Positions 44,354 to 54,280 of a DNA stretch of 64,000 bases are shown here, in pieces. The notes under the pieces are model-generated. The model was not told where the DNA came from. It made no database searches and saw only the letters and a list, made by a program, of their open reading frames with translations. The stretch is from Chryseobacterium paludis (GTDB taxonomy: Bacteria; Bacteroidota; Bacteroidia; Flavobacteriales; Weeksellaceae). Made by a program: the position numbers and the translations under genes. The stretch lies in contig NZ_CP099966.1 of NCBI RefSeq assembly GCF_025403485.1, forward strand, positions 4,524,501 through 4,588,500, given 5' to 3'. How positions within the stretch are numbered: position 1 is the first letter of the stretch; every line of letters begins with the position of its first letter.

Positions 44354-46057
44354 TTATTTAATAGCTTTTAAAATATGTTCAAATTCCAGATCACGATTTT
44401 GAATAATATCATCATCGGTATATTTTATCAACTCGTTAATTCTTATACCTACTTTTTGAGTTTGTGTGTTATCATAATAGAATATGCCATTCCCTGTAAA
44501 CACCAGTGAATAGCCTGCTGGTAATTGTATTTCTACTGTATCTCCATCAGCACCAGCTGTTTGCTGTCCTATTGTAATGGCTTGAGGAAAAATATTTTGC
44601 AGATTCATAGTGTTCCATTCACTCATACTTAAGGTTTCAGGATTGACGATTATAAAAACTTTTCCTTTATATGGGTTTACTGTTTTGTTCTCAATCTTAG
44701 GGTAATAGTGGCCATACACCTTATAACTGATAGGAATGTAAGTACCCATATTTTTTAAATTAGGCTCATAATATTTTCCAAAATAATTTTCTCTGGGTGA
44801 GAAGTATTTGTAAATATAATGAAAAACAAATCCACCCCAGTTCGGATATCCTCTCATATCAAAGACAATTGCTTTTTTAGAAGAAGCTTCTTTAAAAATA
44901 GTATCCATGTGACTGTCAAACTTATCATCTGCAATATTATCAGTCAGAGAAAATACATCATTGATTTTAAAATATGCAATATCATTGTGAACCAACTTGT
45001 GTTGCTGTTTTAGACTGATTTTCTCATTTAAATAAGCTGAGATGACAGACGTCTGTTGCTGATCTGTAGGATTAATAAAGGTGATTTTTGTATGTTCAGC
45101 TTTATTGTTTTGGGTATGTAGTATTTTGAAATCTTTTTGTTGTACATCATCTGGCCATATCATATTTCTTTGATAATCTGAAAGGTGATATAATAGATTC
45201 TCAAGGTTTGAAACGGAAAGCAGTTCTCTTTTTTCATTGATGATCTGTTTAATACTTTTACCATTGATTTCGGTTATTCTATCTCCAACCATTATTTGCG
45301 CATTAGAGCAGATCTCAGGAAAAATAAGATGAGTAATTAAGAGATGATCATTAAAAACTTGGTAATCAAAAGGAGCATAATAAAATCTGTGCAGGATTTC
45401 ATTTTTATAGTTTAATTGATCATAGAACTTAAAAGCATGACTGTCTTCCATTTTAGAAATTGCTTTTGCAAGAATAATTTCAAAATCTTTTCTTGAAGGT
45501 GAAGATATTGCTTGTCCCACCAGATCTGTAAAGAAGACTTCGAAGTTCTTATCCATAAGGTATTTATGCGGATATAAATAATCTATGGAGCCTTGTATCT
45601 TAGCAAGTATGAGCAGCCTGAAGGGCAGTGGTAATTGTTCTTTTTTGGAAAGCTCATATTGTTTTTCTTTTAGAACTTTTCCTATATACCGATGTTCAAA
45701 TATAGTGCTCAAAATCGTTTTACCTTCCGCAGTGAGCATTTTATTCTTTTTATACCAATCAAAATTCTGATTTACCGTTAAAGCTTCTTTATTTTCATCA
45801 ATCACAAGTGAATGGGAAATAGGATTACTCAGTTTTCCTGATAGTTGCTTAATAATAGAGTTAGCATCCGATTTCTCATCTACCTTCTCAATATTAGCTA
45901 AAAATAGACTGTCAGCATCCACTTTCCCACTTGCTAGATCCGGATGATAATATTTTAGAAAATTCCAGGTTTTCATAAAAAAAGCATACTGCTCTTTTTG
46001 AGCATAAATCGCCTGTTGAATGAGAAATAAAAAGAAAAGAGTAATGATTTTTTTCAT
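44354..46057 (-). CDS. S41-family carboxyl-terminal-processing peptidase, secreted
   Basis: This is a 567-residue periplasmic or envelope protease. A signal peptide (1-19) is followed by a long N-terminal helical domain (about 20-210), then a PDZ-like region near 250-300 (VGDRITEINGKSIKQII). The S41 catalytic domain starts near 330 (NDIAYFKINDVFS, AIVFDMRGYPNWGG). The nucleophile region is LSMSEW near residue 476, followed by GQQTAGADGDTVEIQLPAG. Substrates are unknown; relatives trim envelope proteins and peptidoglycan enzymes. Confidence 0.88.
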   Translation of the reverse strand: MKKIITLFFLFLIQQAIYAQKEQYAFFMKTWNFLKYYHPDLASGKVDADSLFLANIEKVDEKSDANSIIKQLSGKLSNPISHSLVIDENKEALTVNQNFDWYKKNKMLTAEGKTILSTIFEHRYIGKVLKEKQYELSKKEQLPLPFRLLILAKIQGSIDYLYPHKYLMDKNFEVFFTDLVGQAISSPSRKDFEIILAKAISKMEDSHAFKFYDQLNYKNEILHRFYYAPFDYQVFNDHLLITHLIFPEICSNAQIMVGDRITEINGKSIKQIINEKRELLSVSNLENLLYHLSDYQRNMIWPDDVQQKDFKILHTQNNKAEHTKITFINPTDQQQTSVISAYLNEKISLKQQHKLVHNDIAYFKINDVFSLTDNIADDKFDSHMDTIFKEASSKKAIVFDMRGYPNWGGFVFHYIYKYFSPRENYFGKYYEPNLKNMGTYIPISYKVYGHYYPKIENKTVNPYKGKVFIIVNPETLSMSEWNTMNLQNIFPQAITIGQQTAGADGDTVEIQLPAGYSLVFTGNGIFYYDNTQTQKVGIRINELIKYTDDDIIQNRDLEFEHILKAIK

Positions 46058-46152
46058 GGAAATGGAAGTTTATCAGATTAGTTTTTATTGCATAAAGATA
46101 TCTTAAATGATTATATATTTAAATAATTAAAAAGCTTGATCAATAAAAATAA

Positions 46153-46178
46153 AAAAACGCATCTAATGATGCGTTTTT
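46153..46178 (-). terminator. Terminator downstream of the broken lipocalin-like gene
   Basis: AAAAACGCATC (46153-46163) pairs with GATGCGTTTTT (46168-46178) around a TAAT loop, with a T-rich run in the minus-strand direction. The stem matches the hairpin at 55321. Confidence 0.8.
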
Positions 46179-46241
46179 ATCAGTTGAAACTATTTGTTCT
46201 TATTTGTAAAAAATATATTTTAAGTAATCAAATGTGCCATC

Positions 46242-46570
46242 TCAGTTATAATCGTAATTATCGGGGACATAAATCACTAATTTGTTTGAAGTGAGTTCCA
46301 GGACCTTTGCTTCTATAGAGTTATTTATGATGATTTTCTGTTCGGATGATTTGTAAACATAATCGCGGGTATCGGTCTTTTTTATACAAGAGTTACCAAT
46401 ATTATTGTAATCATTAGATATATATATTCCGTCATTTCTGTACTCCTAAGTGCTTTGTTTTTTACAGTCATCAGGAAGATATTCGTGTAAAACAGTTGTA
46501 TTATCTTTCCCGGATATGACAATGTTTGTAATAAACTCAAAACCAAAGCTCCTACTAAAATTTTTTTCAT
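46242..46570 (-). pseudogene. Broken lipocalin-like lipoprotein gene
   Basis: The minus strand starts with MKKILVGALVLSL, a signal-like start, but that frame soon diverges. From about 46545 down to 46242 a different frame carries a clear coding text: ...ISGKDNTTVLHEYLPDDCKKQST, then a TAG at 46448-46446, then EYRNDGIYISNDYNNIGNSC, KKTDTRDYVYKSSEQKI and KVLELTSNKLVIYVPDNYDYN to a TGA at 46242. This resembles the C-terminal half of Bacteroidota lipocalin-like proteins (DCQKKxTYEF..., VLELTSxxLVI). The stop falls where those proteins have Tyr, so a TAT-to-TAG change plus a frameshift in the N-terminal part explains it. The usual lipobox Cys and the early Trp region are missing. Confidence 0.6.
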
Positions 46571-46617
46571 AGAATAATTTTCCGCGAACTTAACGAAGAT
46601 TTCAAAAATAAACTATT

Positions 46618-47538
46618 TCAATTAAAGGACTGCCTGAATTCCAGTGGTGAAAGATTGGTTTTATTTTTAAATAATTTACTGAAAGACTGTGGATGTTCAA
46701 ATCCCAATTCATAGGCAATTTCACTTACGGATAATTGAGTAGTAGATAATTTTTCCTTTGCCTTTTCAATTAATTTTTCGTGAATATGCTGTTGAGTGCT
46801 CTGCCCGGTAAGAACTTTTAATAATCCGGTTAAATAACTAGGTGATATATTTAGAGTGTCAGCAATATACTGAACGGTAGGAAGCCCTTTACTGATGAGG
46901 TCCTCCTGATTAAAATATTCAGTAAGTAAGGTTTCCAGAGAATCAAGAGTTTTATGATTGGTTATTTTTCTGGTAATGAACTGTCGCTGGTAATAACGTT
47001 CAGAATAATTTAATAAGGTTTCAATTTGTGAAATAATAATATCCTGACTGAACTTGTCAATATTGGAATGGTATTCCTGCTCAATATTTTGAATGATATT
47101 GCCAAGCACAGTTTCTTCTTTGTCTGAAAGAAATAAAGCTTCATGCACAGAATAATCAAAATATTCATATTGTTTGATCTTTTTGGCAAGAGAAGTGTTC
47201 CACAGAAAATCAGGATGGATTAATAGCATCCATCCTGTATGTTGTATTGTTGAATTAGGATCTACACTAACGCTGAACACCTGACCTGGTGCCATAAAAA
47301 ACATCACCCCTTCATCAAAATCATAATCCTGTTGGCCATATTTCATTTTAGCATTGGAGGTGCGTTTAATGGAAATAGAATAAAAATCCAATATCCAGTT
47401 TGTCACAGGTTGATCTGGAGAATGTATGATGATATCACTGTAATTTATGACGCTGATCAATGGATGCTCAGGTTTGGTTAAGCCTCTCACCTGATGGAAC
47501 TCAGTGATGGATTTTATTCTTTGAGGTTGTTTGTTCAC
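46618..47538 (-). CDS. AraC-family transcriptional regulator
   Basis: This is a 306-residue regulator with an N-terminal AraC-binding/cupin-like domain (about 1-180, EGVMFFMAPGQVFSVSVDP) and a C-terminal double HTH (about 205-300, including QYIADTLNISPSYLTGLLKV and YELGFEHPQSFSKLFKNKTNLSP). It lies 16 bases downstream of the NmrA-like gene on the same strand. The inducer is unknown. Confidence 0.9.
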   Translation of the reverse strand: MNKQPQRIKSITEFHQVRGLTKPEHPLISVINYSDIIIHSPDQPVTNWILDFYSISIKRTSNAKMKYGQQDYDFDEGVMFFMAPGQVFSVSVDPNSTIQHTGWMLLIHPDFLWNTSLAKKIKQYEYFDYSVHEALFLSDKEETVLGNIIQNIEQEYHSNIDKFSQDIIISQIETLLNYSERYYQRQFITRKITNHKTLDSLETLLTEYFNQEDLISKGLPTVQYIADTLNISPSYLTGLLKVLTGQSTQQHIHEKLIEKAKEKLSTTQLSVSEIAYELGFEHPQSFSKLFKNKTNLSPLEFRQSFN

Positions 47539-47554
47539 GATACAAATGTAGAAA

Positions 47555-48454
47555 TTATTGATGATATGCTATGGCAAATTCCCTGGCGAACTCTTTCACT
47601 TTTACTTGGCCCAAAACAGGTTGATGAGCATAATAATCTTCATACAGTATTCCGTTACGTCTTGATGCATTCATTTCTACAAAACCTTTAGCTGTTTGAG
47701 GATTCATTCCTGCATTAATTAGATTGTTTAGCAGTTTTTCATCCTCAATAGTTTCCCATTTCAGTTCCCTGTTTCCAATGGCATCTCCTAAGGTTTCAGC
47801 TATTTCATTGGGTGAGATTTCTTCACTGGCAATATATCTGATTTCTCTGCCATTAAAAGGTTTTTCAATTTCTTCTGCAATGACTTCTGCAATATCCAAT
47901 GGAGAAACCCAAGGTTCTTTGTCGTCTCCACCATAATTCTGAATAATAGCTCCTTGCGTTTTTATACTTGGAATAAAAGCAAACATATTGTAATAGAATC
48001 CAACCGGACGCATAAATTTTATGGATACATCTTCAGGTAATTTATTCAATATGTTTTCCACATTATAATGAAACGCTAGAATACCGTTTCCCTTATTCGT
48101 ATGTGCTCCGATACTGCTAAGATGGACGATACGTTTTACACCTGATCTTTCAAATGCCTCTTTGTAATTTTTACCGATCTGAGTACTGGCTGCAATAAAA
48201 TCTACGTTGTGATCAAAAAAGCTTCCCGCATTCAATGCTTCCATAGCGTAAACAATATCTGCGTCTTTGAAAATCTCAGAAAGGAAGTCTACATCTTCCA
48301 TTGTTCCGATGGCGGCTTGAGCACCTAAAGCTTCAATTTCTGCTTTCCTGTCTGAACTTGTACTGATGACAGTAACACGGTGTCCTTTTTCTACTAAGTG
48401 TTTTGTCAGTGGCTTGCTGATATTTCCTAAAGAGCCTGTTACGATTATTTTCAT
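47555..48454 (-). CDS. NmrA-like NAD(P)H-binding protein (atypical SDR)
   Basis: This is a 299-residue Rossmann protein. The nucleotide loop GSLGNISKPLTKHL (residues 7-20) replaces the usual GxxGxxG with GSLGNIS, a pattern seen in QOR2/NmrA proteins. HLSSIGAHTNKGNG marks the later strand and DVSIKFMRPVGFYYNMF the substrate side. It may be a quinone reductase or a redox-state sensor. The gene leads an NmrA-AraC pair, a layout also seen at 55708-57510. Confidence 0.85.
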   Translation of the reverse strand: MKIIVTGSLGNISKPLTKHLVEKGHRVTVISTSSDRKAEIEALGAQAAIGTMEDVDFLSEIFKDADIVYAMEALNAGSFFDHNVDFIAASTQIGKNYKEAFERSGVKRIVHLSSIGAHTNKGNGILAFHYNVENILNKLPEDVSIKFMRPVGFYYNMFAFIPSIKTQGAIIQNYGGDDKEPWVSPLDIAEVIAEEIEKPFNGREIRYIASEEISPNEIAETLGDAIGNRELKWETIEDEKLLNNLINAGMNPQTAKGFVEMNASRRNGILYEDYYAHQPVLGQVKVKEFAREFAIAYHQ

Positions 48455-48560
48455 TGTATTGATTTATAGGAACAAAATTCAGAAATGTCCGATCAGCAGA
48501 TGTATCCGGATCTACTTTTTTTGTAGTCAGAAAAAGAGTGTTAAGATGATAAAATAAAAA

Positions 48561-48581
48561 CAGCCTCATGATTTGAGGCTG
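48561..48581 (-). terminator. Terminator of the PI-PLC unit
   Basis: CAGCCTCA (48561-48568) pairs with TGAGGCTG (48574-48581). On the minus strand it is followed by a T-run. Confidence 0.75.
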
Positions 48582-48593
48582 CCTGCTGTTTAC

Positions 48594-49775
48594 TTATTGA
48601 CAATTACCATTAATTGGATTTACAAAATAATCTTTATCCTGAGGTGGCTTTACAAAATAGGATGTTCCATAGGTGTTTCCAGGTTTAAAAAAATCGGTGG
48701 AAACGACCTGAGCGCCGCTGCTGAATGCTTCTTTAGCACGGGTGAGGTCATTTACTTTTGCTTCATAAGTTTCAATATCTGCCCTGGTTCGAACAATAAA
48801 TCCTTGTTTTACCATCTCCTGAATTTCTTTTTGACGGACAATAGCATTATCTCTCAAAATAAAAGCGGCAAAACTATCTTCAGGTTCACTTTCCATAAAC
48901 ATCAGTCTCTTTTCCAAGGAGCCATCTATTAAATATGGATTGTCTTTAGTGGATTTTGTTCCTGCACTTCCCGGTAATAACATCAGGATAAATTTGCCTC
49001 TGCTGTTCTCTGCTTTAGGCCAATTATTATGAACTACTGCTTCACGCAATGTTTTAAATTTACCCTGTATCTCTTTGGGAGTAATCAATTTATCTTTGCC
49101 TAAATATTGTGAGATTTCCTGATCCAGATCATCGTATGCTTTTTTAGTAAAAGGCAGAACCTGAGTGCTGTTAGGGAAAATTGGAAACCCTGAATCTTTA
49201 GCTTCAACCATAATAAAAATCGTGGAATGCTGGGGATGTTTGTCAGACCATTCACGCAGTTCCAATAAAGCGTCTTTTAATGTAGGGTAGTGGGATCTGA
49301 AATCAATGTCTGCCATATGCAGGACTTTAAACCCGGGTTTATCCAATCCTTTAGTATTGTGAGGAGCAAGATCATTTACTCCTTTTTCCTTCAGCACGCG
49401 ATAAGATGCAGGATTATTAAAACGATTACCATCCGGATCATAATAAACATCCAGCTCCAATCCACGCAGGTTAGCGTTTAATTGTTGTGTAAAATCAGGA
49501 TGATCGTAGTTAAGGGCTTCATTAAAATCCATACCGTTAGGATGATATTCCTGAAATTTAGCTTTTTGTTCGGCAGACATTCCAGAGTCATATTTTTTCA
49601 TTAAGTTTTTAATAATAGGCGCTGCAAGATCCAGCACTTTTGGATCAACGGGTTCCGCATAAGAGTTGTGAGTTCCTACTACCTGTAGTTGATTGATTTT
49701 AATATTCCGGCACTTTTCCTGCGCGTTTATTAATGCAACAGCAGCCATTGCTGCGGAGCAAATATATTTTTTCAT
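48594..49775 (-). CDS. Secreted Ca2+-dependent PI-PLC-like phosphodiesterase
   Basis: This is a 393-residue secreted enzyme of the phosphatidylinositol-specific phospholipase C1-like type. The signal peptide is 1-18. The active-site blocks are VGTHNSYAEP with the first catalytic His, RGLELDVYYDP with metal-binding acidic residues, VLHMADIDFRS with the second His, and IFIMVEAKD. The C-terminal part ends NPINGNC. The likely action is cleavage of phosphoinositide head groups or glycerophospho-links. It follows the TonB receptor gene by 22 bases, so both are in one unit. The pairing suggests the receptor imports a released product. Confidence 0.85.
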   Translation of the reverse strand: MKKYICSAAMAAVALINAQEKCRNIKINQLQVVGTHNSYAEPVDPKVLDLAAPIIKNLMKKYDSGMSAEQKAKFQEYHPNGMDFNEALNYDHPDFTQQLNANLRGLELDVYYDPDGNRFNNPASYRVLKEKGVNDLAPHNTKGLDKPGFKVLHMADIDFRSHYPTLKDALLELREWSDKHPQHSTIFIMVEAKDSGFPIFPNSTQVLPFTKKAYDDLDQEISQYLGKDKLITPKEIQGKFKTLREAVVHNNWPKAENSRGKFILMLLPGSAGTKSTKDNPYLIDGSLEKRLMFMESEPEDSFAAFILRDNAIVRQKEIQEMVKQGFIVRTRADIETYEAKVNDLTRAKEAFSSGAQVVSTDFFKPGNTYGTSYFVKPPQDKDYFVNPINGNCQ

Positions 49776-49797
49776 AAAGGTGAAGTTTATTGTATGA

Positions 49798-52668
49798 TTA
49801 AAAATTAAAGTTTACACCAAGTTGACCTCTGATCCCTGAATAAGAAATGTTTTCAACTCTGGATTTTATTCCCATATAATAGCGATTGGGTTCGTTGAAA
49901 ATATTATTCAATTCTACAAACAGTCTGATGTTTTTATTGATACTATATGAGGTAGAAGCATCAACAGTGAAATTTTTGTCAAAGTGCTGATAATGATCCG
50001 GACCTGCAGCCGTTCTTATTTCACTTACATAATCACCTTTATAATTTCCTGCTAATCGAAGCATGAACTTACTGGTTTCATAGAATAGTATCGTATTAAA
50101 GATATGCTTCGCCTGATTTGGAATTGTGGTTTTCATCGTTCCGGTCTGTTTGCCATTTTCATATACGGGCATTTTCATTTCCGACGCGATATAGGTATAG
50201 TTTCCTTCGAAACCAATATTTTTCAGAAATCCGGGTAAATTTTCTAAACGTTTAGAAATTCCTACTTCAAAACCATATAGCTTGGCACCTTCTAAATTCT
50301 TAGGAGTTGTGAATGTATAAGGAAGTCCATTCACACTTACAATAGACTGATCCTTGTAGATCAAATCAGTAATATCTTTATAGAAAGCTCCGGCCGTGAT
50401 CAGATCCAGCTTTCCAAAATAATTTTCGAACATCAGATCAAAATTATTAGAGAACGTAGGATTTAGCTGAGTGTTTCCCTGGGTTACTGTATTGGCAAGG
50501 TCATTAACGATAGTTCCAGGGTTCAGATCATTGAAATCAGGTCTTGCAAAAGATCTTGTATATGCAGCTCTTACGATTTGATTCTTAGTAAGATTCCATT
50601 TCATATTAACCATAGGAAGAAATACATTGTATTTTTTACCATCTTTAATATCTTCTACTTTAGATCCTTTGTTATCTGAAATTACCTTTTTACCGAAGAA
50701 AGAGATATTATTATATTCATTTCTTACTCCACCCAGGAACTGTAAATTTTCATTTATTTTCCAGGTTCCCATCAGATAGGCTGCCCAAACATTTTCCTGT
50801 CCCCGATAAGAGCTTGTTACATTAGAATTACTGTTTTTTCCGCTTACCTGTGAGAGACCCAGATTATTTTGAGTATCACTGTTGTAGAACTGATCAATTT
50901 GCCCGTTGGTGATCTGATTAATAATAACAGAATTATATGGATTACCAATAGGATTCATAAAACCTCCATTAAATGGAAAGGCTATTTGCTCAAATTGATT
51001 CATATAACTTACCGGAGCTCCTGGAACTCCCAATGCTGATTTGGGCATCCATACCAATACAGCAGCATCTACAACCTTTTCCTTATTATCGAATTTGGTT
51101 CCGAATTGGAGCTTGAAATTTTCTGCTACATTATATTTCAGGTCGACTTGCCCACGAAGGTCGGTTTCACTGTTCCTGTTTTGACTGAGAATAACCTGAT
51201 TGAGCTTCAGCTGATTTCCCGATATAGGATTTTGATTATAGGGTAAGGTGTAGCCGTTTGGATCACCAACACCATTTGGGGCATCCATGGCAAAATATTT
51301 CCTGCCATCAGAAGCCAGATTTCCATAAGTCATTGGTTGTACAAAGTTGACGATAGGATAGCCTCTCTCATGTTCTTCCAATTGCTTGGGAGAGTTAAAT
51401 TTAAAAGCCGATCTTGCTTTGGATAAAGACCAGTCTATTTCTAAACGTTGACCGACCTGATGGTTTCCACCAAACTGCATAGAATATAAATCGGTAAGAT
51501 AATCAGCATGTCTGGCTTGTAAAGTCACATTTTTATTATCAAAATTAAAATAAGTTTCTCTTACAGATTGTCCATCTTTATACTGACTATACAAGCCCTT
51601 GAAGTATAATTTGTTTTTACTGTTGATATCATAATCCATCGCATAGTTGAAACCTAATGTTCTTCTGTTTGCAACGTAATCACGTAACTGCAGTTGATTG
51701 ATAGAATAGGAGGATACAGGATCTGTAAGTCCATAGTTAAAAATATTACGCATTTGATCTATGGCTCCGGATCGTTCCCATATGACGGCAGAGGAAATAA
51801 ATTTCAGTTTATCTGTAATTTTGTTTCCATAGACAATAGAGGAGTTAAAAGTAGGGGATTTGGACATATTGACGTATCCGGTAGATGTACTGATAGCCAA
51901 TGTTTCTTTATTTGGGGATGTTTTTGTAATAAAATCTACATTTCCACCTATAGCATCCCCATCAAGATCGGGAGTTAAGGCTTTTGATAAACGTACATTC
52001 TGTATCAATTCTGAGGGGAAAATATCCATCTGAACCCCTCTGTTGGCATTGTCACCACTCGCGCTGGGCATTCTGTTTCCATTTAATGTTGAAGCTGTCC
52101 ATTGTACAGGAGTTCCACGAACGGCAACAAAACGTCCTTCTCCCATATCTCTCTCAATTGAAACACCCTGCATTCGTTGTACCGCATCAGCGGCATTACG
52201 GTCTGGAAGTTTACCAATAGCGTCTGCACTTAAAACCTCCGTAATGGTATTGGAATTCCTCTTCATCGTAATAGCTCTTGCCTGGGATGCTTTGTATACG
52301 CTGGCTACCACGACCTCCTGAATACTATTTTCCTTTATTTTCTTTTCACCTATTTTGATAGGCCCGAAATCTATCGGTTTTTTATCTGCTATTGTAAAAT
52401 CCAGATAGGCATTTTCATAACCGGTATATTCCACTACAAGTCTATAACTTCCATCAGGAATATTACTTAAAGTAAATGATCCGTCTGTATTGGAAGTTAT
52501 TTTCTCAGCTTTATTTTCCAGATAGATTAAAGCATTAGGCAGATTTCCCTGATTATCTACAACCACACCATGTACCGATGTTTGGGCAATGGCAAAACCT
52601 CCCAGTAAAAAGCATGCTGCAGTTGTTAAAAAAAATCTTCTTCGTAACATTTTATAAATTTTTTGCAA
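49798..52668 (-). CDS. TonB-dependent receptor (Caulobacter/Xanthomonas-type)
   Basis: This is a 956-residue outer-membrane receptor. A second Met at residue 7 gives a cleaner signal peptide (MLRRRFFLTTAACFLLGGFAIAQ). A carboxypeptidase-like domain occupies about 30-115, the plug domain about 125-250 (LPDRNAADAVQRMQGVSIERDMGEGRF, then GDAIGGNVDFITKTSP), and the barrel runs to the C terminus. The family usually serves uptake of complex organic ligands. The next gene encodes a PI-PLC, so a phosphorus-containing ligand is a reasonable guess. The regulator at 52796 lies upstream, reading the same way. Confidence 0.93.
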   Translation of the reverse strand: MQKIYKMLRRRFFLTTAACFLLGGFAIAQTSVHGVVVDNQGNLPNALIYLENKAEKITSNTDGSFTLSNIPDGSYRLVVEYTGYENAYLDFTIADKKPIDFGPIKIGEKKIKENSIQEVVVASVYKASQARAITMKRNSNTITEVLSADAIGKLPDRNAADAVQRMQGVSIERDMGEGRFVAVRGTPVQWTASTLNGNRMPSASGDNANRGVQMDIFPSELIQNVRLSKALTPDLDGDAIGGNVDFITKTSPNKETLAISTSTGYVNMSKSPTFNSSIVYGNKITDKLKFISSAVIWERSGAIDQMRNIFNYGLTDPVSSYSINQLQLRDYVANRRTLGFNYAMDYDINSKNKLYFKGLYSQYKDGQSVRETYFNFDNKNVTLQARHADYLTDLYSMQFGGNHQVGQRLEIDWSLSKARSAFKFNSPKQLEEHERGYPIVNFVQPMTYGNLASDGRKYFAMDAPNGVGDPNGYTLPYNQNPISGNQLKLNQVILSQNRNSETDLRGQVDLKYNVAENFKLQFGTKFDNKEKVVDAAVLVWMPKSALGVPGAPVSYMNQFEQIAFPFNGGFMNPIGNPYNSVIINQITNGQIDQFYNSDTQNNLGLSQVSGKNSNSNVTSSYRGQENVWAAYLMGTWKINENLQFLGGVRNEYNNISFFGKKVISDNKGSKVEDIKDGKKYNVFLPMVNMKWNLTKNQIVRAAYTRSFARPDFNDLNPGTIVNDLANTVTQGNTQLNPTFSNNFDLMFENYFGKLDLITAGAFYKDITDLIYKDQSIVSVNGLPYTFTTPKNLEGAKLYGFEVGISKRLENLPGFLKNIGFEGNYTYIASEMKMPVYENGKQTGTMKTTIPNQAKHIFNTILFYETSKFMLRLAGNYKGDYVSEIRTAAGPDHYQHFDKNFTVDASTSYSINKNIRLFVELNNIFNEPNRYYMGIKSRVENISYSGIRGQLGVNFNF

Positions 52669-52795
52669 AGATGATTTCTCGTGAAAAAAGCGGAGTTCAT
52701 TTAAATTTAAGCAAACCTGTACAGAAGAACTTGTGTTTTATGTATTTGATTATTAGTTGTTTGTGAATATTAAGTTATAGTAACATTAGTTTTTA

Positions 52796-53851
52796 CTAGA
52801 ACGCATACTCGGTTGGAAGGCAGTTGAATTCCTTTTTGAAATATTTGTAAAAAGTAGATTTAGACTTGAAGCCACACTGGTAAGCGAGATCTGTAACATT
52901 GGCACCAGGTTCTTCTTCCAACATACGTTTGAACCGTAATACCCTGTTTCGATTGGTGTATTCATGGAAATTGGAAGTAAGATACTGGTTAAAAGTAATG
53001 GTAAGATCCGTTCTGGAAACAGATAAATGCCGGGCAAGATGATCTAATGTAAAGGTATCTTCCAGATATTCCTGACTTTCACTATAAAATTCTTCTATAC
53101 GGATTTTTATTTTTTCAAAATCTATTTTAGATAAGTCTTTATACTGGTATTTTTCCTTAATGACAACCTCTACAACAGGTTGCTGCATATTTTTTTTGAG
53201 CTGCTCCTGGTGCGTTAAAACATAAACGTACAAAATCCAGGCAAACTGAACCAGGAATAAAAGGGTATATATTTTTTGAAACAAGAGAATATCAAAACCA
53301 AATTTAAAACTGCACCAAAATGCTAACATGCTGGCTAAGATAAAAGACAGAAATAAACGAAATTGTTTAAATAAAGGATTTTGGATCTTATTCTGATATT
53401 TATACAATAGGAAAATACAAATGATAAGACTACATGCCCAATAATGAATGTAATAGTTAACGAAATAGGTTTTGTAGAAATGAATAATAGCATCCGCCTC
53501 TTGGTACCCAAACAACTTAGCCGATAAAGCAAAAGTATGAAGCAGAACGATCATAGAGAAAGGGTACAGTAAATACTTTAACTTATCACGCCATTTGATT
53601 TCTATAAAATTAAAAGTAATATATAAAAATATTAAGCCTTTAAAGATCCTTAAGCTTCCAGGGATTTCATAAAGAATAGATTCATAACCAAACCTATTTA
53701 TAATGAAGTACTCATAACCCATATCCAATATGACAGTTACAATATATAGCAGTAGCATATTGAGGAAAGATTTTCTGTTTTGAGCCAGAAAAAGTAAAAC
53801 GGCAAGCGTAATAATTGCCTGCAGAATGACAACCATTATAATGTACAACAT
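52796..53851 (-). CDS. Membrane-bound AraC-type regulator (about seven helices + HTH)
   Basis: The frame is open from a TTG at 53857, but the ATG at 53851, two codons in, is the more plausible start. The N-terminal 220 residues form about six or seven hydrophobic helices. After a short linker the C-terminal 100 residues are an AraC-type double HTH (YLEDTFTLDHLARHLSVSRTDLTI and ... VTDLAYQCGFKSKSTFYKYFKKEFN). This 'membrane sensor with AraC output' design is widespread in Bacteroidota. It sits upstream of the TonB receptor and PI-PLC genes, so it probably controls them. A -7 box lies 17 bases upstream. Confidence 0.88.
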   Translation of the reverse strand: MLYIIMVVILQAIITLAVLLFLAQNRKSFLNMLLLYIVTVILDMGYEYFIINRFGYESILYEIPGSLRIFKGLIFLYITFNFIEIKWRDKLKYLLYPFSMIVLLHTFALSAKLFGYQEADAIIHFYKTYFVNYYIHYWACSLIICIFLLYKYQNKIQNPLFKQFRLFLSFILASMLAFWCSFKFGFDILLFQKIYTLLFLVQFAWILYVYVLTHQEQLKKNMQQPVVEVVIKEKYQYKDLSKIDFEKIKIRIEEFYSESQEYLEDTFTLDHLARHLSVSRTDLTITFNQYLTSNFHEYTNRNRVLRFKRMLEEEPGANVTDLAYQCGFKSKSTFYKYFKKEFNCLPTEYAF

Positions 53852-53868
53852 AAACAATTAGATCTGGT

Positions 53869-53876
53869 CAAAAGTA
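53869..53876 (-). promoter_or_regulatory. -7 box for the membrane AraC-type regulator
   Basis: The forward strand CAAAAGTA is TACTTTTG on the minus strand. Seventeen bases separate it from the ATG at 53851, which supports that start. Confidence 0.55.
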
Positions 53877-54198
53877 TTAATAAAGAAGAAGTCTATTTTT
53901 AACACATCATTAAATTATTAATAAACCTTTATTTTTTTTAATTACCATAAAATTTTAATACCTGATCCTAAGAAACGGTAAGAGAAAATCTTTGATTGAA
54001 AAATAATCTCCATTTTGGATGATTTCCTTAAAATATGATTAAATATTTCCCTACTTACTTATTTCATTTGTAATAAAAATTAACTTTGAAATGTCTAATA
54101 GATAGACAACCTGCTTATCTGAAATGAAAATATTTGCATTTTTTGATTTTAAATAATACGGATATCCCAATAAATCTTTAGGCTTGGTCTTGTACTGG
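53877..54198. other. Intergenic region, no gene seen
   Basis: This is AT-rich sequence between two divergent transcription units. I see no reading frame, repeat or RNA I can support. Confidence 0.45.
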
Positions 54199-54206
54199 TA
54201 TTTTTG
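54199..54206 (+). promoter_or_regulatory. Candidate -7 box (TATTTTTG) for the metalloprotease gene
   Basis: This fits TAnnTTTG, 74 bases before the ATG at 54281, a longer leader than is usual here. Confidence 0.35.
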
Positions 54207-54280
54207 GAAGAATGAAATTTATTAAGGGCAACTAAGAATATCGAAGTCGAATTAATAGTAAGATTAAACTAAAACTCAAA

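Noticed and set aside
47543..47550. -7-like box just upstream of the AraC gene at 46618-47538
   Set aside because: It leaves only four bases to the ATG, unlike the 16-24 seen elsewhere. It would need a leaderless start, so I treat it as chance.
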